Below are positions 41,186-50,570 of a stretch of 64,000 nt of DNA, one piece after another. The notes under the pieces were generated by a model. The model was not told where the DNA came from. It searched no databases and worked only from the letters and a program-made list of their open reading frames with translations. Position numbers and translations under genes: made by a program. This DNA is from an uncultured Candidatus Saccharibacteria bacterium (GTDB taxonomy: Bacteria > Patescibacteriota > Saccharimonadia > Saccharimonadales > Saccharimonadaceae), in contig CARBES010000001.1 in assembly GCA_948944455.1 (NCBI GenBank), positions 1-64,000 of the forward strand. The letters are read 5' to 3'. Within the stretch, counting starts at the first letter, position 1. The number at the start of each line of letters is the position of its first letter.

Positions 41186-43189
41186 CTAGTCCCCGTTCCA
41201 GTAATGTTTACCGCTCAAGACATCATAATTCACAAGCTCGTACTCTTTCAGCGCCTCACTTTGCTCCGGTTTTTCATCGCCCCAGTAAGAGTTTGCTAAT
41301 ATTGGCGTATCTTCGCAGATCGTATCCAATAGATAGAATAGCGCAGGCTTCTCGACGCCCAAGATATTATACATAGTATTTAACAAGCAATTTGGCGTTA
41401 CGGTCGGCAAATCTACACCGCGAGTAGGGAATTTAAAGCCAAGCTCCGCATTAAGTTTGGTTGTTTCTGCAACCGTATACTCGCTTTCGATGTCGAAGTT
41501 TGCGTAGACGAAATATGGCGTAAGGTGCGCAAGATCCTGCTCATCTTTATCCTCGGATTTTATATACTTATCCAAGACTCCCATTGCGTGGTCGCCAAAC
41601 CAAATTACAACTGTTTTTTCGTCAAGGCCATCGATCTTCTCTAATAACTCGCCAAGATATTGGTCTGAAGTGTGTAGACTCTGAAAATTAGATTCAATCA
41701 GCCAGGAATACTGATCTTCCTGTAGTAGCGGGAACTCTAATTTTGGATAATTCGCACCGCCATAAGGTCCATGATTTTGCATAGTAATAGCTGTAACGAG
41801 TTGTGGTCCCTCCCCATCCTTCAGGATATCCCAAATCTCATTGTAAGTTGACCGGTCATTATTATACTCGCTAGAGAACTCTTTCTCGGTATATTTCATT
41901 TTATCGGCGTCTATAAACTCATCATAGCCAAACTTTGGATAGATAAGATAGCGTTTATACATGGTTCCATCATAAGCATGCACTGCCGTTGTTTCAAAAT
42001 CAAAACCCTTTACCCAATTGGCAATTGCTAATACGCTATCGACTTTGGATAGGGAATTTATGTAAGGAATTGTTTGCGCCCAGTAATTTGATAGTCCGGT
42101 CTGCCCTTCAAATTCTACGTTTGCGGTGTTGCCGCCATATTCCGGTGAGTACATATATCCACTCGGGTATTCACGGAAAATTTGGTGCAAGACTGGAGTA
42201 ATATCACCGCCACCATGAGCATAGTGTTTTGTTAAGAGTGCCGGATCATAAAAACTTTCATTCATGATAAAAACAATATTTTCAACGACGTCATCAAGTG
42301 GCTTGCGTTCATTATCTGCAGCCTTGATTGCGCGATACTTTTCGGCAATTTTTTGCATCGCATCTTGACTATAGCCTTCCGGCTCCGGCATGCTAAGGCG
42401 TGACAGGTTATAGAGAAACCCAATTACGAAACCATTGTTCTCGTAATTTTCGGTCTGATTCCAGCCGACATAGTTAATCCCTGGCACCCAATCTGGATCT
42501 TCATGATCAATAATTGGCTTAGTTACACATACCAAAATCGCCAAAGCTACTAGGGTCCAAGTCACCCGTGGGATTATCGAAATTTTTTCCCACCACGGTA
42601 AACCGTTGCGGTTGCGGCCACAAACCTTGCGCATGCAGTATTCTAGGAAGATTGAGCCAGCCAGAACAAAAACTACACCAAACACCAACCTAACGATGGC
42701 ATCGCTATCGACGAAACTGGTCAAATTACCGACAGAGCCGGCCATTTGAAAATCCTCTGGCAGTAACGGTGCCGCGCGCAGAGTGAACTTTTGGATATGA
42801 ATAAAAGTTATGACACTAAGTATTGCAAAAGACAGTCCAACTGTCAAAAACGGTCGCCAAGTCACTGTCGCGATTATAGCCATCAGACAAAATATCACTA
42901 AGCAGCTATAAACCGTGATGTCCTGATGTGTCTGGATGAACTCGTTCGTAACGTCAGCGTCACAAAGGTTTTGACGCCAAAACAAGAACCAGGTGAAAAT
43001 TACCGAAAAGAAAGCCAATAATAAGAAAGAAAAAAGTACTCGATAAACCGCCGGCATAGTATGTTTCTGCATCGGCGTTTTAATTTTGTGTTTTTTCTCG
43101 ACGGTAGACTCGATGCCCTTATTAGTAGCGTCAGCCTCTTGTTTATCCTGGCTTTTAACCATAAATACATTATAGCACAGATACTTCAA
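41186..43189 (-). CDS. LTA-synthase-like sulfatase-family membrane protein
   Basis: 667 residues. About 40 cytoplasmic residues and five membrane helices (residues about 45-225) precede an extracytoplasmic alkaline-phosphatase/sulfatase-fold domain. Seen: IVFIMNESFYDP near 304 (metal-binding Glu), GGNTANVEFEGQTGL near 350 (position of the catalytic Thr in LtaS), and VIWFGDHAMG near 540 (Asp-His metal ligands). By family it would transfer glycerol-phosphate groups from phosphatidylglycerol to a glycolipid or glycan; the true substrate here is unknown. Leaderless start after TATAAT. Confidence 0.87.
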   Translation of the reverse strand: MKYLCYNVFMVKSQDKQEADATNKGIESTVEKKHKIKTPMQKHTMPAVYRVLFSFLLLAFFSVIFTWFLFWRQNLCDADVTNEFIQTHQDITVYSCLVIFCLMAIIATVTWRPFLTVGLSFAILSVITFIHIQKFTLRAAPLLPEDFQMAGSVGNLTSFVDSDAIVRLVFGVVFVLAGSIFLEYCMRKVCGRNRNGLPWWEKISIIPRVTWTLVALAILVCVTKPIIDHEDPDWVPGINYVGWNQTENYENNGFVIGFLYNLSRLSMPEPEGYSQDAMQKIAEKYRAIKAADNERKPLDDVVENIVFIMNESFYDPALLTKHYAHGGGDITPVLHQIFREYPSGYMYSPEYGGNTANVEFEGQTGLSNYWAQTIPYINSLSKVDSVLAIANWVKGFDFETTAVHAYDGTMYKRYLIYPKFGYDEFIDADKMKYTEKEFSSEYNNDRSTYNEIWDILKDGEGPQLVTAITMQNHGPYGGANYPKLEFPLLQEDQYSWLIESNFQSLHTSDQYLGELLEKIDGLDEKTVVIWFGDHAMGVLDKYIKSEDKDEQDLAHLTPYFVYANFDIESEYTVAETTKLNAELGFKFPTRGVDLPTVTPNCLLNTMYNILGVEKPALFYLLDTICEDTPILANSYWGDEKPEQSEALKEYELVNYDVLSGKHYWNGD

Positions 43190-43239
43190 AAAAGCGCCAC
43201 TGTAGTAGCGCTTTTCTGTTGAGAACTCTAACTATATGT

Positions 43240-44190
43240 TTAGTTCTTTTTGCAGGCGCAAGGATCATCGCATTCACATGCATAACCGTCGCTCGCAAGG
43301 CGAGTTGCAATATCAGAAATGTAGAAACCAATCACGCCGCCAACCATTGGAACGATGACGTAGGCCGCAACCGCAAGACCAGCCGCCTGTGCGAGTTCGC
43401 CAAGGCTATCGGCCGTAGTTGGCAAAATTTGGTGCATAAGAGCTGCAATTGGATTAAACATGTAGGAACCAGTCAGCATGAAGAAGCCCTGCGAAATTAC
43501 GTAGGCCACGATATCTAGCAATACTAGACCACTAGCAATCATCATGGCAAAAGCGAGCGGACTCTTGCGAGCGAAGCGGAGCGCGCGCGCAAAGAAGAAT
43601 GCTAAGACGATTGCTCCAAATAGCTCAATCAAGGCAACGGCCCAGAAATTCTCACCCGTCAGTTCGCCCATAACTGGCATATTTAGCGAAGAGCCACTAC
43701 CGATACGGAAAGCGTTAATAACGATCATTGCTAGCCAACCACCAAGCAACTGTGCCAAAATGTAGAGCACGCCGCGGATTGCCGACATACGACGAGTTGC
43801 CATCATACCGACAGTAACCAGTGGGTTCAAGTTTGCTCCTGAAAGCCCAACGACAGCTAGATAAACACAGATAACACCAAGACCAAGGATGAGCGGCTGT
43901 GGCGCACCGAGCAAGCTGAGAACTAAAAGCAAAATAACCAGCAACATAGTGCCGATTACTTCACCGATCAAAGCTCCCCAAATTTTTGGGGTCTTAAAAA
44001 TAGTTAAAATGTTCTCATTTTTATCGCATTTGCGTGCGAAAAAGCCTTTTATTGGCTTATCATCAGAAGCTACTACAGCATCTTTCACTACGGCTGTCTC
44101 CTTGATTTCCTTCACTTCTTTTTTGGCTTCAGGCTGAGTCGTAGCTTTTTCGGCCTTCTTCCCGGATTTCTTTGGCTTTTGATTCGCCAT
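43240..44190 (-). CDS. Aquaporin-like (MIP family) protein with Cys-rich tail
   Basis: 316 residues. A Lys/Glu-rich cytoplasmic extension of about 70 residues is followed by six membrane helices and two half-helices. The NPA boxes read NPL (GANLNPLVTVG near 130) and NPI (YMFNPIAALMH near 250), a variation seen in atypical channels. The last 15 residues (CECDDPCACKKN) hold four Cys in a possible metal site. The substrate is unknown (water, glycerol or another small solute). A TATAAT box and AAGGAGG precede the ATG, so it has a leader of about 30 nt. Confidence 0.75.
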   Translation of the reverse strand: MANQKPKKSGKKAEKATTQPEAKKEVKEIKETAVVKDAVVASDDKPIKGFFARKCDKNENILTIFKTPKIWGALIGEVIGTMLLVILLLVLSLLGAPQPLILGLGVICVYLAVVGLSGANLNPLVTVGMMATRRMSAIRGVLYILAQLLGGWLAMIVINAFRIGSGSSLNMPVMGELTGENFWAVALIELFGAIVLAFFFARALRFARKSPLAFAMMIASGLVLLDIVAYVISQGFFMLTGSYMFNPIAALMHQILPTTADSLGELAQAAGLAVAAYVIVPMVGGVIGFYISDIATRLASDGYACECDDPCACKKN

Positions 44191-44293
44191 TATTAAACCT
44201 CCTTAGTTTCTAATATTTACCCGATTATAGCATACCTGTGATACAATGAAAAGCGACAACTTAAGCGTAAAAATAATTTTTTAAGGGAAACTT

Positions 44294-44518
44294 ATGGGAA
44301 TCATGATGTCAAAAGATTTAGAAGATAACTCCGAGCTAAGCCGCCGCATTGCCTCGGATTTGCGAGCGCGCAATCAGTCGGAAGTTCGGCGTGGTTCCGA
44401 CTATGGCGACGATATGGAAGATGATGAGGAGACGAAAAGGACAGGCCGCTTTACTTGGGTTTGGATCATCTTGATTGTCCTTGCTATTATTTCGCTTATT
44501 TGTATCTTGTTTATCTAA
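44294..44518 (+). CDS. Small tail-anchored membrane protein
   Basis: 74 residues: an acidic/basic N-terminal half (DDMEDDEETKR) and one C-terminal membrane helix (about residues 52-73). It is divergently transcribed from the aquaporin gene; the two -10 boxes (44222-44227 minus and 44239-44244 plus) lie only a dozen bases apart. AAGGGA lies before the ATG; a second ATG (MMSK) is possible. Function unknown. Confidence 0.6.
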   Translation: MGIMMSKDLEDNSELSRRIASDLRARNQSEVRRGSDYGDDMEDDEETKRTGRFTWVWIILIVLAIISLICILFI

Positions 44519-44592
44519 GAGTTGGCCTAAAATTAGAAAATTCTCTAGAGAAAATGTAGTCTTTTGCTCTCGAGTGATATATAATATATAAT

Positions 44593-45534
44593 ATGTCAGA
44601 GTTAGAGAATCTCAAATCCGAGCTAAAACAAATAAATCTTGAATACACTAAGATCAAAGATCTTCCACCAGCTGAGCGCGGGGAGTTTGGTCGTGCTATG
44701 AATCAAAAAAAGCAGAAAGTCCTTGCTGCAATCGCGAAGGCTGAAGAAGATCTCGAGAGTGAGAATATTGCCCCGCTTGACGTTTCCGCGCCGTGCGCCC
44801 CCAATGAGCCAGTTCCTGTTATTAAGCGTGGCACGAAGCACCCACTTATGGTTGAACTCGACCGAGTCGTGCAGGTCTATGCAGACATGGGCTTCAATGT
44901 CATGGAATCATGCCAGCTAGACGACGAATTTCACATGTTCGATAGTCTTAACTTCCCAAAGGATCACCCTGCGCGCGACGGCTACGATACTTTTCGTACT
45001 GCCGAGAATTACATCCCGCCAGCACACACTTCGACAATGCAGCACCGCGCACTAAAAAAATACAGAAGAGCTCTTGAAGACGGTGGTCAAATTGCTGTAG
45101 TAATCCCTGGGCGTGTTTTCCGTAATGAGGATGCTGACGCTACTCATGAGCATACATTTTATCAATGCGAGGGTGTTTTTGTCTCAAAGGATGCGACTAT
45201 GGGCCAGATGTTTGGCGTTTTGAAGCAATTTTTTGAATCTTACTATGGTCAGAAGCTTAATATAAAAACTCAGCCAGGCTATTTTCCGTTTACTGAGCCG
45301 TCAGCTGAGCTCTTGATCGAAAAACCAGAATCTCTCGGTGGCGAAGGTTGGCTAGAAATGCTAGGTTGTGGAATGATCCACCCGAATGTTTTAAAAACAG
45401 CTGGTATCGACCCAGAAGTTTATCACGGCTTTGCTTGGGGCGGCGGAATTGAACGCCTTGTCATGTTGAAATATCATCTCAGTGAGATGCGCTATTTTGA
45501 GTCGGGCAAACTTGAGTTTTTGGAGGAGTTTTAA
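44593..45534 (+). CDS. pheS: Phenylalanyl-tRNA synthetase alpha subunit
   Basis: 313 residues. Catalytic subunit of the alpha2beta2 enzyme. Seen: a short N-terminal coiled coil (residues 1-60), HPLMVELDRVVQVYADMGF near 83, motif 2 (VIPGRVFRNEDADATHEHTFYQCEG near 172) and motif 3 (GFAWGGGIERLVMLKY near 285). Leaderless start: TATAAT-type boxes directly upstream. The stop abuts the ATG of pheT. Confidence 0.96.
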   Translation: MSELENLKSELKQINLEYTKIKDLPPAERGEFGRAMNQKKQKVLAAIAKAEEDLESENIAPLDVSAPCAPNEPVPVIKRGTKHPLMVELDRVVQVYADMGFNVMESCQLDDEFHMFDSLNFPKDHPARDGYDTFRTAENYIPPAHTSTMQHRALKKYRRALEDGGQIAVVIPGRVFRNEDADATHEHTFYQCEGVFVSKDATMGQMFGVLKQFFESYYGQKLNIKTQPGYFPFTEPSAELLIEKPESLGGEGWLEMLGCGMIHPNVLKTAGIDPEVYHGFAWGGGIERLVMLKYHLSEMRYFESGKLEFLEEF

Positions 45535-48018
45535 ATGCTAATTTCGCTAAATGAAATCAAAAAATATGTCAAAATCCCAGCCGAAGTTTCGAGCCAAGAA
45601 TTGATCGATTTAATCGGGTCGCGCTTAGTGGAGGTAGAGGGAGTAGTTAATCTCACTTCAAAATATAAAGGCATTTATATAGTAAAGGTCGTTAAGTGTG
45701 AACCGATTGAAGGTACGCATTTGAATCTTTGCCAGGTTGATGCTGGTGAACATAACGCTGAATTTAATCAGCTTGAGAATGGTCTAGTTCAAGTGGTCTG
45801 TGGTGCGTCGAATGTCCATGCCGGAATGCTAGCGGCTTGGATTACGCCGGGTTCAATTGTCCCGTCGACTTACGGTAACGAGAACTTTAAACTTGGCGTA
45901 CGCAAATTGCAGGGTTATGAATCAAACGGTATGCTGGCGGGGGCAGATGAACTAGATTTTGATGACGAACATAAAACTATTGCAGAGATTGATCCTAAAA
46001 TGGCGCAGCCGGGCGATACTCTTGCGGATGTTTTTGAGCTGAACGATATTATTATCGATGTCGAGAATAAATCTCTGACTCACCGTCCGGATTGCTTTGG
46101 TTTGATTGGATTCGCTCGTGAAATAGCTGGGATTCTCGGTCTTGAGTTCCAGGAGCCGGAGTGGCCAGAACTCAAAACCGTGAAGAACTTACCTATTAGC
46201 GTAGAAATTACCAATAGCGACGCTTGCCCGCGTTACGATTGCGCGGTCTTTGATTTACCTAATCACGGAGTTAGTAAATATCTCACTCCGACAGACGTCT
46301 TCTTAGCGAAGGCCGGTATGCGCAGTATCGACCCAATGGTAGATTTAACGAACGTAATTATGCTCCAGACCGGTCAACCTTTGCATGCTTTTGATTACGA
46401 TAAATTGGTTGCGGTTGGTGGTAGCAAGGATGCAAGAATTATTGTGCGTCAAGCTAATGACGGCGAAGAATTACAGCTACTAGATAGTAAAGTTATCAAG
46501 TGTATTCCGGAAGATATTTTAATTACTTCAAATAATGTTCCAGTCGCCTTGGCTGGTGCGATGGGCGGCAAAAACACCGAGGTCGATGCCTCAACAAAAC
46601 GTGTTGTACTTGAGAGCGCTACTTTCTCACTCTACAATTTGCGCAAGACTCAGATGGCGCACGGTATTTTTTCTGAAGCGATTACACGTTTTACGAAAGG
46701 GCAACCAGCCGCAATGACACTGCCAGTTTTGGCGGAAACGATCCGTCGTTTAGGCGTTGATCCACTCGCGGTGGTGGATGAATTCCCAAAGAAAGTTGAA
46801 CCAGTTGTTGTAAAAATTACAACAGATGAAGTAAATCGTTTGCTTGGAACAAATTACTCTACTGAGCAGATTACTGAGACTCTACAGAATGTCGGCTTCG
46901 ATGTAGCGTCAAAGTCTTTCAAAGCTGGTAAGGTGCTTGAACTTGAAATTCAGAACTCAAAGATCCCTAGCATGATCGTGACCGCTCCGGCTTGGCGCAC
47001 TGACATCCATATCAAAGAAGATTTAATTGAAGAAGTTGGACGCTTACTCGGGTTTGATAATATTCCGCTCGATTTGCCAAAGCGGCCATTTGCAGGTACC
47101 GAAATGTCGCCGGTTTTCCAACTCAAGAGCGAGCTGCGCAACATCCTCTCGGACAATTTACAAATGAATGAATTTCTAACCTATTCCTTTGTCAGCAGGG
47201 CGCTGACGGAGAAAGTTGGGCTCGATCCGGAAGAAAGCTATGCGATTGTGAACTCAATTTCGCCAGAGTTACAATGTTTCCGCCAGCAAATTGCGCCGAG
47301 CCTACTTGATAAAGTTCGTGAGAATACCAAGAATGGTTATCGCGATTTTACGCTTTATGAGATGAACCAAGTCGCAAGCAAGACCGCTGGTTTAACTGAT
47401 GAAAAAACGCCACGGCTCAGTACGGATCTAGGTATCGTCACGCTAGCAGATTTTTATAGCCTGAAAGCGAAGCTCTTAGCGCTTTTTCGCGAACTAAGGA
47501 TCAAACTTGAATACGCGGCCATAAGTAGCGAAAATGCAAAACGTTATCCGTATCTTGAACCGAAACGCTCGGCTGAACTTATTGTGAACGGAAAAAATAT
47601 CGGCGCTTTCGGCGAATTAAAGAAAGCCGTTTTACGCAAGTTTAAGCTTGATGATCAGGTAATTGCTGCGGCTGAGCTGGTGCTAGATGATCTGGTGGGT
47701 GTCGAACGCGCGATAGACACCAATCTTAAAATTTCGCGTTTTCCGTTTGTTGAACGCGACCTGACCTTGAAGGTTGCCTCCGATGCACCGTTTGGTCGCT
47801 TTGACGGCATTCTAGATAGCGTTCTAAAAGTCGAGAAGTTGATTTATACTATAACTCCAGTTTCAATCTATCAAGCGAAAGATACTGATACGACAAAGAA
47901 TATTTCTTTCCATCTCCGTTTTTCGAATCCAGAAAGAACCCTTGATTCTGAGGCGATAGCTGCAATTATGAACATCATCAATGTTGAAGTCACTAAAAAT
48001 GGGGCTGAAATTATCTAA
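45535..48018 (+). CDS. pheT: Phenylalanyl-tRNA synthetase beta subunit
   Basis: 827 residues, full length. Seen: MLISLNEIKKYVKI start, the tRNA-binding domain near residues 40-150, B5 and B3/4 domains in the middle (editing), KEDLIEEVGRLLGFDNI near 495, and the C-terminal ferredoxin-fold anticodon-binding domain (KISRFPFVERDLTLKV near 734). It starts immediately after pheS with AGGAG inside the pheS end, so the two are translated together. Confidence 0.96.
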   Translation: MLISLNEIKKYVKIPAEVSSQELIDLIGSRLVEVEGVVNLTSKYKGIYIVKVVKCEPIEGTHLNLCQVDAGEHNAEFNQLENGLVQVVCGASNVHAGMLAAWITPGSIVPSTYGNENFKLGVRKLQGYESNGMLAGADELDFDDEHKTIAEIDPKMAQPGDTLADVFELNDIIIDVENKSLTHRPDCFGLIGFAREIAGILGLEFQEPEWPELKTVKNLPISVEITNSDACPRYDCAVFDLPNHGVSKYLTPTDVFLAKAGMRSIDPMVDLTNVIMLQTGQPLHAFDYDKLVAVGGSKDARIIVRQANDGEELQLLDSKVIKCIPEDILITSNNVPVALAGAMGGKNTEVDASTKRVVLESATFSLYNLRKTQMAHGIFSEAITRFTKGQPAAMTLPVLAETIRRLGVDPLAVVDEFPKKVEPVVVKITTDEVNRLLGTNYSTEQITETLQNVGFDVASKSFKAGKVLELEIQNSKIPSMIVTAPAWRTDIHIKEDLIEEVGRLLGFDNIPLDLPKRPFAGTEMSPVFQLKSELRNILSDNLQMNEFLTYSFVSRALTEKVGLDPEESYAIVNSISPELQCFRQQIAPSLLDKVRENTKNGYRDFTLYEMNQVASKTAGLTDEKTPRLSTDLGIVTLADFYSLKAKLLALFRELRIKLEYAAISSENAKRYPYLEPKRSAELIVNGKNIGAFGELKKAVLRKFKLDDQVIAAAELVLDDLVGVERAIDTNLKISRFPFVERDLTLKVASDAPFGRFDGILDSVLKVEKLIYTITPVSIYQAKDTDTTKNISFHLRFSNPERTLDSEAIAAIMNIINVEVTKNGAEII

Positions 48019-48029
48019 AAAGGAGGAAA

Positions 48030-48737
48030 ATGGACAGCAAAACACTAAAAACTAGCGCTTGGCAAAGAGTTATTATTGTCGTCGTGGCATTACTTTTGCT
48101 CGGTTCGACGGTCTTAACTTATATGTTCATCGTCATGAGCAGCGGTGGTACAAGTCAAGCTAGCGAGAACGAGGCGAAAATTGCCGAATTGCGCGAGCAA
48201 TATGACGCGAAAAGTAAAGAAATTGATGAAGCAGCGAAGCCACTCTCTGAAAAATACTTCAAGACCTTTGAATCGTTTAAACCACAAGTAAAGGCCTATA
48301 ATTCTGCAACCGCCAACAATGCCGTACTCGAAACAAAAGACTTAAAAGAGGGTACTGGCCGAGCTTTGAAAGAGGGTGATTATGATTATGACGCTTACTA
48401 TATCGGTTGGTGCGCGGATGGTACGGTTTTTGAATCGTCGTTTAATGATTATGACGAACCGACTGCTCTTAATGCGCCGCTTAGCGTTAGTGAAAGCATG
48501 ATTGAGGGTTGGAACCAGGGCGTCATTGGCATGAAGCTTGGCGGCGTTCGACTTCTTACGATTTCTGGTCCTCTCGCCTACGGTGACACTCAGCAGATTT
48601 GTGGCGAATATAATGCTCCGTTGAAGTTTATTGTTCTTGCGATTGAGCGTGATGAAGCTCTAGAAAAACTTAACTCTGAGTTAGACGCAATTTCGATGGA
48701 ACTTTACATGGCTTTGTATGGATCGCAACTCTACTAA
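48030..48737 (+). CDS. Membrane-anchored FKBP-type prolyl isomerase
   Basis: 235 residues. One N-terminal membrane helix (about 12-36), a coiled coil (about 42-75), then an FKBP domain with LKEGTGRALKEGDYDY near 110, MIEGWNQGVIGMKLGGVRLLTI near 152 and an LAYGD loop. Some usual active-site aromatics appear altered, so activity is uncertain. It probably assists folding of exported proteins. An AAGGAGG site lies 11 nt after pheT, suggesting co-transcription. Overlaps the next gene by 20 nt. Confidence 0.85.
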   Translation: MDSKTLKTSAWQRVIIVVVALLLLGSTVLTYMFIVMSSGGTSQASENEAKIAELREQYDAKSKEIDEAAKPLSEKYFKTFESFKPQVKAYNSATANNAVLETKDLKEGTGRALKEGDYDYDAYYIGWCADGTVFESSFNDYDEPTALNAPLSVSESMIEGWNQGVIGMKLGGVRLLTISGPLAYGDTQQICGEYNAPLKFIVLAIERDEALEKLNSELDAISMELYMALYGSQLY

Positions 48738-49668
48738 AAACCTAGTCATCATCGGCGGCGGTCCAGCAGCGCTGACGGCGGCCTTGTACGCTACTCGCGC
48801 TGGAATAGAGGCCCAGGTTTATGAGCGAGCTAATGTCGGTGGACTACTGGGAGAAATCTCTCAACTTGATAACTACCCTGGTTTTACTGGCGTGGGTAGC
48901 GATTTAGCTACCGCCATGCGCCGCCAGGCAGAAACAGCTGGCGCGCGGATCGAATATGGAGAATGTACTGCGGTTCGCCCTTTGACGGACGGCCGCGCAA
49001 CTGATGAGGCCGTAGTGGCTGGTGGAACCGATGCTGACACTAATAGTCGCATGGCGGGGCGAGCGAGATTTGAGCTCGTCGTTGACGGCGCGGCCGTCCG
49101 TGCGGGCGCCGTCTTGGTGGCTACTGGTGCAGAGCCGAAACACTTGCCTTTTACGGTTACGCCGCCCGTTTCCTACTGCGCTCTCTGCGACGGCGCCCTT
49201 GCTAAAGGGCAAAATGTCGTCGTGGTGGGCGGTGCGAATTCTGCTGCTCACGAAGCGCTTTATCTCGCTAATCTTGCTCGTAGTGTTACACTCATTACTC
49301 ATTCTGCACTCAAAGCTGACGCCGCTTATAGCGCACGTCTTGCTAATACTTCAAATATCAAGATTATCGAAAATCGAGAGCCGAATCCGGAATTTCTCAA
49401 TCAGTTCGCCTATGTTTTTGTTGCTATTGGTCGCACACCAGCAACTAACTTCCTTCGCAATCTGCCAATCCTGAACCCGAACGGTTATATTCTGACCGGC
49501 AAGACTGTTTTTGCTGATCAAGCTTCTCCTTCAGGATTTGCTCACATGTCTGCCCTTCCTGGCCTCTTTGCCGCTGGTGACGTTCGTGAAGGTTCTGTAC
49601 GTCAGATTGTCTCGGCTGCCGGCGACGGCGCCGCGGCTGCCATCGAGATTTCCGAATGGTTGAGGTAG
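48718..49668 (+). CDS. trxB: Thioredoxin reductase-like flavoprotein
   Basis: 316 residues. Seen: the FAD dinucleotide motif GGGPAALTAALYATRAG (residues about 12-28), the redox-active YCALCDGAL near 153, a second nucleotide-binding glycine motif (VVVGGANSAAHEAL near 167), and the C-terminal FAD motif GLFAAGDVREGSVRQIVSAAGDG near 283. The NAD(P) motif has GGANSA instead of the common GGGDSA. Translationally coupled to the FKBP gene. Partner thioredoxin not in the window. Confidence 0.9.
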   Translation: MDRNSTKNLVIIGGGPAALTAALYATRAGIEAQVYERANVGGLLGEISQLDNYPGFTGVGSDLATAMRRQAETAGARIEYGECTAVRPLTDGRATDEAVVAGGTDADTNSRMAGRARFELVVDGAAVRAGAVLVATGAEPKHLPFTVTPPVSYCALCDGALAKGQNVVVVGGANSAAHEALYLANLARSVTLITHSALKADAAYSARLANTSNIKIIENREPNPEFLNQFAYVFVAIGRTPATNFLRNLPILNPNGYILTGKTVFADQASPSGFAHMSALPGLFAAGDVREGSVRQIVSAAGDGAAAAIEISEWLR

Positions 49669-49723
49669 GGAGTTATAATCTTTTCTGTCTACTCTGAGAA
49701 AAGCAATATCGCATGAAGCAAAA

Positions 49724-49750
49724 TAGGCTTATCCTGCCATGGATAGCCTA
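49724..49750 (+). terminator. Hairpin after trxB
   Basis: TAGGCTTATCC / GGATAGCCTA with a one-base bulge. A second hairpin (CTTTTCT/AGAAAAG) lies near 49681-49705. Neither has a strong T run. Confidence 0.45.
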
Positions 49751-49795
49751 AATTGTTCTGTGTTATTTTTCAAAAAGCTGTGCTAAAATAAATCC

Positions 49796-50570
49796 ATGGA
49801 TAAAACGTCAACCCAAGATACATCAGGACATGAGATGACACCTGGTTTGACGATGCCTCAGGGTGCCCGACGGGGGGGGGTATAACGGGGAAGAAGCGAC
49901 CTCTAGTTCGCCTTTAACCTTTCATTCGGAAAATATTGGTCAATGGAGCTCGAAGCAAGAAGGGCTTTTTGATGAGCAGAATCGCCGCGCGGCCGAGCAG
50001 ATAAAACTGCGTCAGGCGAAGCTTAGAAGGCTTAGACCGTTTATTTTATCTGGTAGCGGTCTACTAGTAGTGTTAGTGATTATTGCCTCCATAATGTTGG
50101 CGTTTATACCCGACCAGCTTCCGCCTCTACCGGGTAATATTACGCTCGGCAGTGCTGGTGCGCAAGAGGTTTCTGAAGCTGCACAGGGAATCTTTGATGA
50201 CTTCTTTAAGAAACATGATTCAGGGACTTCTAGTCCATCGACTAATCCAGCACCAGAAGAGAATCAAGCTGCACTCGATGCCGTGGCGGATTATTTTGAT
50301 AGACAGATTGAGCGTACAGATAATGTCTCGATCAAAATCGACCTGACCTTGATTGAAATGCAATTTTATGCCTACAAAGGTAGTCCCGAGTCGGTTTTGA
50401 AAGCCTCTCAGGACAGCGACATTAATAACATGACAGAAACCCAGGCTCAGCAATTTTTAGGTTTGCTAATTGACGCGGCGTTCGGGACGGGAAATACGGA
50501 GCTTGGGGAATATTATGTCGAGCTAGAAGATAAATTATTTCCGTATGAAGTTGAGAATGAGGAGGGCTAA
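49796..50570 (+). CDS. Poly-G phase-variable membrane protein gene (off in this sequence)
   Basis: The leaderless ATG at 49796 (7 nt after TAAAAT) opens a frame that reaches G9 at 49872-49880 and then stops at 49883-49885 after 29 codons. The long frame from 49863 to 50570 is one phase away; with eight G the two join. The restored product has about 257 residues: a hydrophilic N terminus, one membrane helix (LLVVLVIIASIMLAF), and an exterior helical domain. Its stop overlaps the ATG of the large surface protein (TAATG). Phase variation, polymerase slippage or a sequencing error are all possible. Confidence 0.7.
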
